Positions 1 through 9,721 of a DNA stretch of 36,857 nt are shown piece by piece. Each line of letters starts with the position of its first letter. Position 1 is the stretch's first letter. Position numbers and translations under genes: made by a program. The stretch is from Annulohypoxylon bovei var. microspora. Taxonomy: Eukaryota; Ascomycota; Sordariomycetes; Xylariales; Hypoxylaceae. The stretch covers positions 1 to 36,857 of the forward strand of contig MU405431.1 in the NCBI GenBank assembly GCA_022836615.1, written 5' to 3'. A model generated the notes under the pieces. It ran no database searches. It was not told the origin of the DNA and saw nothing but the letters and a program-made list of their open reading frames with translations.

Positions 1-1905
1 AATTTAATTTTATTATAAAATATTAAGCCGGTAAAGAAATAAAATAACTTAATGCTTTATTAAAATAAAGTTAAAATATCCCGGTAAATTAAAAGGATAA
101 AAAGGTGGTAAATTATATATAACGTTTACTTAAATAAAAATGGTTATTTTTAATAAAAACGACAATAATAAACATTTAAATGTTTTTAATGAATGTTATT
201 AAGGTGTTAAAAAGGGAGGTAATACCGAATTAAAACTTTATAACCATACCCATTAAAAAAAGAATTTTTTATAATGAAGATTTATAAGTTTTATAAAATT
301 AAAAGATCGTTAAAAATACGAATTTTAAAATAATTTATAAAGTTATTAATAAAGGCGATTATTATTTCCCGTTAACTTTTAAAAATTATAAAGTTTTAAT
401 TATTAAATGTAATTTAAACGATAAAAGAGTTATGTTATTTAAAGAATGAATGTGGATATTAAATTAAAAGTTTTTTAAAACGATTATAATTTAAAATATC
501 CACGATTCCCACGTTATAAGCCACTTAAAAAAAGATAATATTATCATAATCGCTTTAAAATCCTTTTATTAATTAATTATAAAATAAAATATACGGAAGT
601 TTTATAAGAATTATAATGTTTATAACCGAATTTATGTTTAATAAACTTAATAAAAAAAGTTATTAAAACCTTTATTTATTTTTAATTATTATTTTTCAAA
701 GCTATCCATTAATTTTATAATAAAAATGTTAATAAAAAAGAAAGAAAACTTTTGGTATTTAATGGTGGTCATTTATTAATTATTAAAATAAGTTTTATTA
801 AAAACGATGAATATTATAAAGGTTAAAACGTATGTTATAAGGTTTATGTATACTTATATTAAATATTATAACTTTCTTACGGTAATAATATTAAACCGAA
901 GGAATAATTAAACGAACGCATTTTAAATAAAATTTTATGAATTAATAAAGGTGGTATAACGTTTATTTATTATTTTTAATTTAAAAATTAATAAGTTTAT
1001 AAAAAAAATAAATTAAAAAATATAAGCATACTTATAATATTTCTTAATTTATATATAATTTAATTAATTAAAAATGTTATTTATAATAATAATAACGATT
1101 AATAATCGGAATATAATGGCCGGGTTAAACCCTTTTTATATAACGTATAAATATTACGTATATTTAATTAAATAAATCGTTAATAAAGCCTTAAATAAAT
1201 TATTTAAAAAATAATAAGTTATAAACTTTATAATTAAGATTAAAAAAGTTAACGAATATATTTAAATTACCATGGTTATAATTTAAAAATGTATAAAATG
1301 TATAATAAATTAATTTTAATTAAAAGGCTTTAAATATAAAGTAAATAATAAGGTTTAATTAAATTTAAAAAACATTATAATATTATAACTTAAAAAAAAA
1401 CTTTTTTAATTACACGTAAAATATAAAATAATTAAAATAATTAACCTTTATCCGTTTAAAAAACATTATTATGTTTAAACTTTTTTTAATTATATAAATA
1501 ATTACTTATTAATTAATAAGGTAATTAATAAGTAATTAATAAATATTAATAATTAATTAATAAAAAATTAATAAAAAATTAATAAACCTTTTCAAGTTTA
1601 ATTAATATTAATGGAACGTTTTTAATTAATTAAATTTATTTATTCTTTTAATTAAATATATTTTTTTTTTAAATTTACTTTTTAATTACCCACGCATTTA
1701 ATAACCTTTTTAAGCCACCTTTTTAATTAACTACGTTTTTAACCACGTATTAAACCACTTTTAAACCAACGTAAAAACCATTTTCTTAAAAGTTAATTAA
1801 TTACCCACTTTTAAAGCTTTTATTTAATTATATAAAAACGAATTAACTTGGGTTAAAAATTAAGTTTTTAAAACTATGTAAGCCTTTAAAACCACATAAG
1901 GTTAA

Positions 1906-1982
1906 TGGTTAAAATTAAGGTTAAAGGTAAAAATAAAATTAAAATTAAAAGTAAGGTTAAAATTAAGGTTAAGATTTAAAGG
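1906..1982 (+). repeat. Degenerate six-base repeat, TTAAGG/TTAAAA type
   Basis: The tract reads as successive units TTAAAA, TTAAGG, TTAAAGG, TAAAAT, TAAAAG, TAAGG and so on, with a period near six bases. G occurs on this strand but almost no C. Units of this form are what a TTAGGG telomere array would become under C-to-T change on the opposite strand, but other AT-rich hexamers would look the same. Confidence 0.4.
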
Positions 1983-2346
1983 TTTAAAGGGCGGTGGGAA
2001 CCCCCCATATAAGAATGTGTTCTTTTTATTAAAAAGTTAATAAATTATTTAACCCGTTGTTTAATTAATAAGTAAATCAATTAATAAATCAATTAATAAA
2101 TCAATTAATAAATTAATTAATTATTTAATTAATTATTAAATTAACCAGCTTTTTAATTAGTTTTTAAATTAAGGTTTCAATTAATTAATTAATTAATTAA
2201 TCAAGTATTTAACCAATTAACTTGTTAATAAATTAATTAAGTGTTTAATTATTTATTTATTTAATTAATTAATTAACTAATCGACCAATTAATTAATTAA
2301 TTAATAAGTTAACCAGTTTTTAAATTAATTATTTAATTAATTTTTT

Positions 2347-2400
2347 AACCAGCTTTTAAACCAGCTTTTCAACCAGTTTTTAAACCAGCTTTTTAACCAA
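2347..2400. repeat. AACCAGCTTTT minisatellite, about five units
   Basis: There are about five consecutive units of 11-12 bases of the form AACCAGCTTTT or AACCAGTTTTT. It resembles the exact 12-bp CAGCTTCAACCA array at 6517-6620 and the AACCACC arrays at the right end, so it is probably a partly mutated member of the same family. Confidence 0.55.
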
Positions 2401-2460
2401 GGTTTTAACCAATTAATAAATCAATTAATCAGTTAATTAATCAATCAATTAATTAAATGA

Positions 2461-2700
2461 TTAATAACGTCCTCCGGACGGATTTTATCTTTTTTTCCAC
2501 CTTATTACCCCCTTTTCCCACCCCGTTTCCCACCCCTTTTATCCCCGTTAATTACCCCTTTTCCCAGGCCTTTTCCTAACTAACAGCTTTTTGCGAAGAA
2601 AAATTTTTAAGGTCTTTTTTTTCTTTTTTCCGGTCCCCGTAACTTTAGGAAAGCAAAAACGCTTCGGAGCTTACGGAAGTCGCGTTTTCCCGGACATTAT
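2461..2700. other. Less-mutated, GC-richer segment with pyrimidine tract and hairpin
   Basis: Composition changes abruptly from the AT-rich repeats before it. The first 120 bases are a C/T tract built around CCCACCCC and CCCCTTTT. A stem pairs AAAACGC (2656-2662) with GCGTTTT (2682-2688). No ORF or known family is recognised. It lies at the right end of the inserted segment and has kept C and G that the flanks have lost. Confidence 0.5.
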
Positions 2701-3118
2701 GAAAGGCCGTACCGGGTAAAAGAAAAAAAAAACCCTAAAAATTTTATAATAAAATTAAACGTATTTATAAAAATTTAACCACGATTTTATATTAAATTAT
2801 TTAAACCAATAATTATAAATTTATTATTATTTTAAATATAAAACAACATTTAATTATCACCTTTTATTAATTAAAATAACGAAAACCTTAAATATATTAT
2901 CGAAGAAATCTTGCGATTAAAAAGTAAACGTAAAAAACGAAGCATACGTAAAATAATATTAATTAAATAAAAAAATTACGTAAAATTAACGTAAAAGCTT
3001 TAAGAAAAATTAAAAAATACGGAAGTTTTAAAAACATTTTATTAACGATTTAAGGCAGGAAATGGGGTGGGCGAGGAAGCTTTTATAATTATAAACCTTA
3101 AAAAACAAAGGAAAAAGA

Positions 3119-3431
3119 TATTATTACGAATTAAAAACTTAAAAAGTTAATTAAAATAAAAATTAACGTAAACTTATATTATAATTATAAACGTAATAAA
3201 TATAAATCTTTATAATAAAGTTATTAATAGCTTTAAATGGATCGTTAAAGTTATTAAAACACGTATAAAAAGGGTTTTTACATTAATTAATTTAATCCAC
3301 ATTTTTAAACATAAATATCATAACCTTAAAAATAAAAAATTATTATTTTTTCTTTTCTTTTATTAATAAAAATAACCTCATTTTTAACCCCATATAACAC
3401 AAGTTTATCGTTACTTATAAAAACCATTATA
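3119..3431 (+). repeat. 3' LTR of X copy A
   Basis: This block of 313 bases is repeated at 30184-30492, 35427-35735 and, in reverse, at 15405-15719 and 22562-22872. Two copies flank copy E in direct orientation, which identifies it as an LTR of about 310 bases. It begins TATTATTACG and ends ACCATTATA here; the least changed copies suggest TG...CA ends. Confidence 0.8.
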
Positions 3432-5120
3432 AATAATTTAAATAAAATTAAACATAATAAATAATAATTTTAAATAATAAGAAATTCCTTTTTAAATTAA
3501 TAAAACATCATAAAAACACTTAAATTAAATAATATTATAAAAAAATAAAATATAAATGATTAATAAAAACCTAACCCCTTTTTAAAGCTTATTTTAAATA
3601 ATATATACCCATTTATTTTAAAATTAAAATCGAATAACATTAACTTAATTATAACGTTATTAAAAAAACACAAAAATATAAAAAAACACAATGGTACGTA
3701 ATTAATCATGTTAAACCTTTAAATTAAAAGGTTAACTTAAATTATATTTAAAAATATAAACGAAATAAACTTAAAAAATAAAAAACAACGAAAACGAAAA
3801 TTAAACATAAATTAACATAAAATTAAAAAATAATAAAATAACATAAAATTAAAAAATAATAAAATGACATAAAATTAAAAAATAATAAAATGATATAAAA
3901 TTAAAAAAATAATAAAATAATATAAATAAATAAAATAAAAAAATAAATTTAATTTAATAAATTTAAAACGTTAATTTAAAGTTACATAAAATAATAAGAA
4001 ATTTTTAATTATTATTTAAATATTTAAATATATAAAAATTAATAATTATTATAAAAATTAAAAAGTTAATTATTTATAAAATATAAATATTTTTATTTAA
4101 AACGCGTTTTAAAATTAAGTTATTATAACACTTAATTAAGGGCCCTTTAATTTGCTTTAAATTTACGAAAAGTTATTATATTATTGTTTTTTTATATAAA
4201 AAAATCGTTTTAAATAAAAAAGTAAATATATTTTATATTTATTTTATAATTAATTTTCACAGCTTTTAATTAAATAATAAATTAACTTTAATGGGTTTTA
4301 ATTAATTAACGATAAATTTTTAATTAATTTTCGTTTTCATTAATTAAATACATTTTTTTCCATAACTTAATAAAATATTTTTTTACGGCGATTAATTAAA
4401 TATATCGTAATAATATATAAGTTTTAATAAAAGTTTATTAAATAAATTTAATAAAGTCGGTTTTAAAAATTAAAAATTATAATTAAATTTAAAATTAATG
4501 AAACTTATATAAGGAAAAATTAATTACGTAACGTTAATTTAAATTATTAAAAATAATAAAAAATCTTATATTACGATAATTTTAATATTTTTAAAAGGTT
4601 TATATTTACAATTATTAATTAAATGCATTTTATTATAAATAAATTAAAGTTAAATATTTTAATTAATTAAATTAATAAAGTTAAAATTTTAAAATAATTC
4701 ATTTAAAAATAATAATTTTTAATAAAATTTAATTTTTTAAAAAACGAAAAGTTTATATCACATAAAAGTGGGGATAAATTATTAAATACATAATTTATAA
4801 TTAATAATAAAAAAGTTAATTAATTAAATTATTATTATTATAATTAAAAAAACGATATTTTATAATTATATAATTATAATTAAAAGTTTAATTTTTTATT
4901 TTATAAATAAATTAATTTAATAATCGTTATAATTTTTTTATTTTAATTATTTAATATTTAATAATTTATTAAAAATTAATTTTCGCATATAAATTAAATA
5001 AATAAATGGGTAAAAACGATTATTTAAAATAATTATATAATTAATTTAATTTACGTATAAAAATTTTTTTTAAATAAAATAATTAAATAACTTTTAAAAA
5101 AATAATTAAAGCGTTAAAAA
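3432..5120. other. Unassigned RIP-mutated DNA
   Basis: Very AT-rich sequence in which I recognise no protein motif and no second copy in the window. The one clear structure is the 26-bp tandem repeat at 3815-3919. A palindromic AAGGGCCCTT at 4138-4147 is the only notable GC spot. It is probably more degraded repeat. Confidence 0.6.
3815..3919 (+). repeat. 26-bp tandem repeat, four units
   Basis: Units start at 3815, 3841, 3867 and 3893. Each follows ACATAAAATT, then AAAAAATAAT, then AAAATG; the units differ by single transitions and one extra A in the last. No function can be inferred. Confidence 0.9.
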
Positions 5121-5308
5121 AATGGTTATAAATAATTAAATAAATGGTAAAATAAATGGTTTAATAAAGTGGTTTAACATGGGTTTAACGGGAAATTATA
5201 CGGGGAATTATATAAAAAATTATACGGATAATTTAAAAAGGTTTAAACGGGTGGTAAAATGAGTGGCTTAAAAAGTAATATAAAAAGTGGTTTACGAAAT
5301 GGTTTAAA
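5121..5308 (+). repeat. Mutated GGTTTAA-type minisatellite
   Basis: The motif GGTTTAA, with variants TGGTTTAA, GGGTTTAAC and GTGGTTTA, recurs irregularly, along with a TTATACGG subrepeat at about 5195-5228. Read on the other strand it is TTAAACC, a C-to-T degraded form of the AACCACCC arrays at 35880-36480. Confidence 0.55.
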
Positions 5309-5749
5309 CTTATATAAAAATATTTATATAATAATAATATATTGGTTTAAATAATTAATAACGATGATTTAAAAGTTAAAAAAAAATATAAAAAAAAAAT
5401 AATAAAAAATAAAAAATGTAACGGCGTTTAATTATTATTATTTTTAAAATATATTAATAAAACGGTAAAATAAAATTTCGGTTATAAAGTTAATATATAA
5501 AAATTCTTTAAAAGAAATTATTTCGTAGTTTTTTTTCTTTTAATTTTTTATTTTAAATATTTTCGTTAATATATATAAAATATATAATTTATTATCGTTT
5601 AAATTTTATTTTAATTTAAAACTTATTTATCGTAATAAAAAAAAAAGCTTTTAATATTATATTTTTTATATATTTTTTTATTAATATAATATTTTATTTA
5701 ATTTTCATTATTTTAAAATATATACTTTATTATAAATATAATAATTATG
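5309..5749. other. Unassigned AT-rich DNA
   Basis: Very AT-rich, with poly-A and poly-T runs and no recognisable feature. It ends abruptly at the GC-balanced island that begins near 5750. Confidence 0.6.
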
Positions 5750-5781
5750 CCCCGAATTTATGAAGGGTTATTGTATCGGGG
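5750..5781. repeat. Inverted repeat at the left edge of the island
   Basis: CCCCGA at 5750-5755 pairs with TCGGGG at 5776-5781 across a 20-base loop. It lies exactly where AT-rich DNA gives way to the GC-balanced island, and a second short hairpin, AGGAAAT/ATTTCCT, follows at 5815-5834. Confidence 0.6.
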
Positions 5782-6146
5782 TCTAGCTAAATTAATTATC
5801 TCAGGAAAATACCTAGGAAATTAATTCATTTCCTATTTAGGAAGGTGTTAGAGGTGGTCCGGGCGCAATCGGTACACGTTTTGCCATACAAATCCCCATA
5901 CAAGTGGATGTACTCCCAGTTTCGACGGCCCGTGCTTCAATCCACCCTCATCAGTTTCAGCTACGCTTTTCAATCAATTATATTGCAACGAATATAACCT
6001 TGCAGGTACGATAATTGGGTCCATTTGAAAGCGCATTCAAAGACTAATTGAACAAGCCAGGTTGCATCGTCGCAGCTTTAACGGTTCTCGAGATATTGGT
6101 TGTTGAATTATGATGTGTGGATTGGACAACTGAAAAAATAGAATCA

Positions 6147-6211
6147 ACTAAGCCACACTGAGGTGAGACTAGCCTATCTAGGTCTAGACGTACTTGGAGG
6201 TGTGGCTTAGT
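6147..6211. repeat. 12-bp inverted repeat ACTAAGCCACAC ... GTGTGGCTTAGT
   Basis: A perfect 12-base inverted repeat (6147-6158 and 6200-6211) encloses 41 bases. The core CTAAGC word recurs nearby in GATGACTAAGCA (6748, 6776), and a similar TGTGGGC/CTTAG pair bounds part of the insert at 15770-16008. It could be a tiny foldback element or the ends of a deleted one. Confidence 0.6.
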
Positions 6212-6516
6212 CATCTTTTTACAAGCTGTTTTTCAACAACAGCTTTTCAACAGCTTTTCAACAAGTTGTTGCTCAACGACGAAAGGATCTTACATGATGC
6301 AACCAGATTCATTCGATTCGTCTAAGTAAGATTGATATATTGGTATTTTCTCATATTTTATTACAGGCTAACTAAGGAAAGATTGATCTATAAAAAGATG
6401 AACAATCAAGGGGCGAGGCAAAAAAGGGTAAAAATAAGGTTGCGGGGGACAGGCAATGCAAGGCTCTGATTGGCTGAAATCGAAGAAACAGGGGCAGCAG
6501 CCGCAACGGCAACAGC

Positions 6517-6620
6517 AAACACAGCTGTAACCACAGCTTCAACCACAGCTGTAAACACAGCTGTAAACACAGCTGTAACCACAGCTTCAACCACAGCTTC
6601 AACCACAGCTTCAACCACTT
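6517..6620. repeat. 12-bp minisatellite, 8.7 units
   Basis: Units of exactly 12 bases start at 6517 and recur every 12 bases to 6601, with a partial unit to 6620. Two variants alternate: AACCACAGCTTC and AAMCACAGCTGT. Because 12 is divisible by three, all frames stay open, which produces repetitive leucine/tryptophan- or valine/alanine-rich open frames on the minus strand. These are not genes. Confidence 0.95.
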
Positions 6621-6626
6621 AAAGGG

Positions 6627-6682
6627 TCAACAGGTCAGGTCAGGGACCTGATCTTCAACAGGTCAGGTCAGGGACCTGACCT
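6627..6682. repeat. 28-bp tandem duplication containing a CAGGTC/GACCTG palindrome
   Basis: Two 28-base units (6627-6654, 6655-6682) differ at one position. Each holds CAGGTCAGGGACCTG, a 6-bp inverted repeat with a 3-base loop. Confidence 0.95.
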
Positions 6683-6747
6683 AGGAGGGGTTGCCTTTCG
6701 TCTTTATATAAGGGATTGAAAGCCCCTGAAAGAGGAGCTTCAAAGAG

Positions 6748-6799
6748 GATGACTAAGCACAGTCTCGAAAAAAAAGATGACTAAGCAAAGCCTCGAAAA
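6748..6799 (+). repeat. 24-bp direct repeat (GATGACTAAGC...)
   Basis: GATGACTAAGCACAG with CTCGAAAA at 6748-6771 recurs at 6776-6799 with two differences. The copies are separated by four A bases. Confidence 0.9.
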
Positions 6800-6920
6800 C
6801 TGGCCCCTGCGCAAGGGGAGAAACTTATGTAAGCAGCTATGCATCCAATTAAACGTTGTAAAGAAGAGGAGACAAGCAGGTAAGGTGGGAGGCTAGGCAA
6901 AAGGGTGGGTCAATGAAAAC

Positions 6921-6936
6921 GATGCACCCAATCAAA
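6921..6936 (+). repeat. Dispersed motif GATGCACCCAATCAAA, copy 1
   Basis: The 16-base word occurs identically at 7232-7247, and its first 15 bases occur at 36724-36738, all on the plus strand. A degraded version, TATGCATCCAATTAAA, is at 6838-6853. It occurs only in the two GC-balanced islands. Confidence 0.8.
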
Positions 6937-7010
6937 AGAAGGCGCTTACCTAATCGACCCCTGGCAGCCATACTATGAAAACCTGACCTAAATTGACCAA
7001 TTGACCAATC

Positions 7011-7087
7011 GACGGCCGCGGGCGGCCGGCGGAGGGTTTTTGCGAGGCGCGCGCAGCGCGCCGAGCAAAAACCCGAAGCCGGCCGTC
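7011..7087. repeat. GC-rich long hairpin
   Basis: Nested inverted repeats pair GGCCGGC (7024-7030) with GCCGGCC (7078-7084), GGGTTTTTGC (7034-7043) with GCAAAAACCC (7065-7074), and GGCGCGC (7046-7052) with GCGCGCC (7056-7062), leaving a 3-base loop GCA. Outside these, GACGGCC (7011-7017) can pair with GGCCGTC (7081-7087) as an alternative. It is the most GC-rich sequence in the window and could extrude as a cruciform. It may be a foldback element; no coding or known regulatory role is evident. Confidence 0.85.
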
Positions 7088-7129
7088 CGGGCTGGTTGAA
7101 TAAAACGTTAAAAAGGGTGGGTGTAAAAG

Positions 7130-7195
7130 TGAGAAATCGAGGAATCGAACCTGGGGATCTCAGAGCTGTGGTTTCAGCTGACTAAGGCCCTGAGA
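7130..7195 (-). pseudogene. tRNA-like sequence (perfect B box)
   Basis: On the minus strand, GGTTCGATTCC (7141-7151) matches the tRNA T-arm/Pol III B box. It is followed by a 7-base stretch ATTTCTC, a discriminator-like A and CTTTTA. About 30 bases upstream, TTAGTCAGCTG is a passable A box. The matching 5' acceptor strand (GAGAAAT) is not found where it should be, so this is not an intact tRNA gene. A relative with the same 3' end lies at 35757-35826. It could be a tRNA relic or the head of a SINE. Confidence 0.45.
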
Positions 7196-7446
7196 AAAGG
7201 ACGCTGTTGGAATACCCCGCTTAATTTGAGCGATGCACCCAATCAAAGCTTAAAGGGGAGCTAGCGCGGAGCTAAAAAAGATTTAGCGCGGGGTGGGTGG
7301 TTCGAACCGTGGGAGCTTGGGAAAAGGAGCTTTCGTGTGGCGTGGGGTGTGGCGCATTTTGTGGCTGAAATTCGGGGTTATTGTGTCCGCGGATGCGGGG
7401 ACCTCACGTTATATTAAAAGTTTACTTTAAATTAAATAATAAATAT

Positions 7447-7650
7447 ATTATTATTATTATTATTCATTTTACACCGATTTATTTAAATATATAATTATTT
7501 TTTAATTATATAATATACGGAATTACCACGGGTAAATGTTCGTATAATTAAAACGGCGTTCCGTTAATTATACGTTATATTTTTTTCATTACGAATAAAT
7601 TTATATATTTATTTTATTAAAAGATAAAAGGAAAACCTTATAATAACCGG
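7447..7650 (-). mobile_element. 3' end of the SINE-like element (second copy)
   Basis: This segment matches 17525-17727 in the same orientation, including a simple ATT/TAA run at the left end, ACACCGATTTA next to it and CCTTATAATAACCG at the right. Because the matching segment is the 3' end of the tRNA-headed element at 17525-18394, this is most simply a 5'-truncated copy. The match stops at 7650. Alternatively it is the tail of a LINE partner whose 3' end the SINE shares. Confidence 0.65.
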
Positions 7651-7873
7651 GATAATAAATAATAAATATAAATTATTATTATATTAAATGGTTTTTTAAT
7701 TTTATTATATATTTATTAATATTATTAAATTTTATTAATATTTATTTTTAACGATTAAATTTAATAAATAATTTTATATTATATTTTCGAATTTTATATA
7801 TATTAAACTTACCACGTTATTATTATAATATTAAGTTATAAAAGATTTGCTTTTAAAAAAGGTTCGGGTGGCC

Positions 7874-7908
<35 letters not shown>

Positions 7909-9721
7909 GTAATTTTTAAAAAAAAACATTATGTAAATTTTAAAAAAAAACGAAATAAACGGTAATAACGATATATTCGTTCGTATAAACCGCATTTAAA
8001 TAATTATTAAAATTTACGTATTAAACTTTATAATAAAGTTATTTAATAACGTTAATAATTTAATTTAAATCTTTAATTTATTAAACTTTTCTTTAAATTT
8101 TTTTAATATTAAAAATATTAATAAATTTATTAAAAAAAATATTAATTATTTCATTTTTTTTTATTTAATAAACCTTTTCATTTATAAGGTTCTTTATATA
8201 CGTTACATTTTTATATTTACGAAAGGTTTTATAAAAGTACATTACATAATTATAATTTTAATTAATAAAACATATAACGTTAAATATTATTATAAATAAA
8301 TAAATAACATATAAAATTATAAATTCTTTATTAATGTTAAATTTATAATTTAATTAACGTATAATTTAAATCTTTTATTTATAAATAAAAAGTAAGTAAA
8401 TATTAATAAATAAAATAAAATGGTTTAAAAATTTTAAATTAAATTTAAAAAAGCTTTTAAATTATAAAAAAACGATAAAAATGTTTAACGAAAACGTTAA
8501 TTTCGGGAAATTAAAATTAATTTTAAAAGTTTATTATATCGTGCATTACGCCCCTTTATACTTTAACCGGTTAAAATATTAATTAACTTTTAAATTTACT
8601 TTATTTACATTAATAATATAATAATTTTAATTAAATATATTTTTCCATAAATTATTACATTTATTAATAAAATAATACATTAATTTTTAAATTTCGAAGT
8701 GGAAAAAATTATTATTAATAATAATATAAATAATTTAAATTTTAATCTTAACCGTTAAATAATTTTTATTCTTTTTATTACGTTTAAAAAAGTTATTATA
8801 CGGCGTTTTCATTTTAAAAGTTTTATTAATAAAAATATAATATTAACGAATAATAATCGAAAAAATTTAAATAAATTCCGATAAAATTTTATAAATTTAT
8901 CCATTAAATTAAATCGATAAAAAAAATAATTATAAGAAAAATATAAATAATTAAAAAACATAATTTATTAACTTATGCACGAATTATTACACCTTTTTAT
9001 AAATTAAAAAAAAAATAACGGTAAATAAAAATAAAAAATGGTAAATAGTTTTTAAAAAGCTTTATATTATTAAAAAACTTTTTTTTAAACGTTATTTATT
9101 ATTTAAATTATTTATTTAAATTATTTATTTAAATTATTTTTTAAATTATTTTTATAATTGTTTTTTTAAATAAAATTATTATATAAATAAAAGTATTAAA
9201 TATTTTAAATATACATTTTTTTTTATTAACTTATTCGTTTTAACGTTTTTATATTAATAAAAGGTTTTCGCGGGTTAATTATATAACGGAAGCTTAGCGT
9301 TTCGTTAATAATTAAATAATAATACGGTTAAACTTTTTTTAAAAGGTTTTATATTTACGAATATAAACTTGTTAATTAAAAATTATTTTTGGTTTAATTC
9401 CTTTTTTCATTCAAATATTAAAATACCTTTTTTATTCGTTAATTATATAAAAGTGCGTAAAATTTAAAGAATTATTTATTAAGTTATATATTAAGCTTAT
9501 AAAAGTTATTTTTAATTTAAGTTTTAACGTTAAAATTATTATATAATAATTTTAATAAATTATATACTTTTTTAACTTTAATATATTAATTAATATTATT
9601 TTTAATAAAAAAGGATTATAAGATTAATTTTATTTAACCTTTAATAAATAAATAAAACCATGTAAATTAAATGTATTTTTTAAAAAAATCTTATTAATTA
9701 ACTTGGAATTTATTTATCGTA
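7651..9721. other. Unassigned RIP-mutated DNA
   Basis: Very AT-rich DNA with no recognised coding motif. A run of 28 A bases occupies 7879-7906, just after the less mutated words GGTTCGGGTGGCCC. If the SINE tail at 7447-7650 is really a LINE tail, the LINE body would have to lie here on the minus strand, but I cannot see reverse transcriptase motifs. Confidence 0.5.

Larger units (their letters stand above)
1452..2738. other. 1.3-kb foreign segment inserted in X copy A
   Basis: Copies E (near 35050) and CD (near 16450, reverse strand) run continuously through this point, so the segment is an insertion in copy A only. The left junction reads ACCTTTAT then foreign sequence, and the right junction reads TTTTAT then AATAAAATT of the element. 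A short TTTAT duplication is possible but weak in such AT-rich DNA. The contents are: AT-rich direct repeats (1500-1600), mutated AACCAC-type repeats (1680-1800), a hexamer-like tract (1906-1982), TTAATTAA-rich sequence and AACCAGCTTTT repeats (2040-2400), and a less mutated GC-richer end (2461-2700) with a short A-rich tail (2720-2738). There is no ORF. It could be a piece of the GC-balanced repeat DNA seen at 5750-7410 rather than a defined transposon. Confidence 0.6.
1..3431 (+). mobile_element. Family X LTR retrotransposon, copy A (3' part, RIP-mutated, interrupted)
   Basis: This stretch aligns along its length with about 33606-35735 (copy E) and with the reverse complement of 15405 to 19330 (copy CD). 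It is therefore the downstream half of the same element, cut by the window start. By position after the reverse transcriptase of copy E it should cover the end of RNase H and the integrase, which fits the protease-RT-RNase H-integrase order of Ty3/gypsy elements, but I could not read a clean integrase motif. Every frame is closed by TAA codons. A foreign segment sits at about 1452-2738. Without it, copy A is about 2.14 kb, against about 2.13 kb for the same part of copy E. It ends in an LTR at 3119-3431. Confidence 0.8.
5750..7410. other. GC-balanced non-coding island
   Basis: Base composition changes sharply at both edges: CA, TG, CTA and TAG return at ordinary frequency. No reading frame resembles a gene. 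The only open stretches are products of the 12-bp repeat. It contains hairpins at 5750-5781, 5815-5834, 6147-6211 and 7024-7084, tandem repeats at 6517-6620, 6627-6682 and 6748-6799, a tRNA-like sequence at 7130-7195, and two copies of GATGCACCCAATCAAA (6921-6936, 7232-7247). It resembles the island at 35745-36857. Low-copy or recently arrived DNA that escaped RIP is the simplest reading. Confidence 0.75.

Noticed and set aside
3815..3919. CRISPR-like array at the 26-bp repeat
   Set aside because: The units are contiguous with no spacers.
6372..6618. Overlapping open frames of 70-80 codons on the minus strand
   Set aside because: Two frames are open over the same exact 12-bp repeat, giving repetitive LWLKLWLQLC-like or VVEAVVTAVF-like products.
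7290..7315. GGTTCGAACC as another tRNA T arm
   Set aside because: The flanking bases do not pair as a T stem and no acceptor stem or A box is found.
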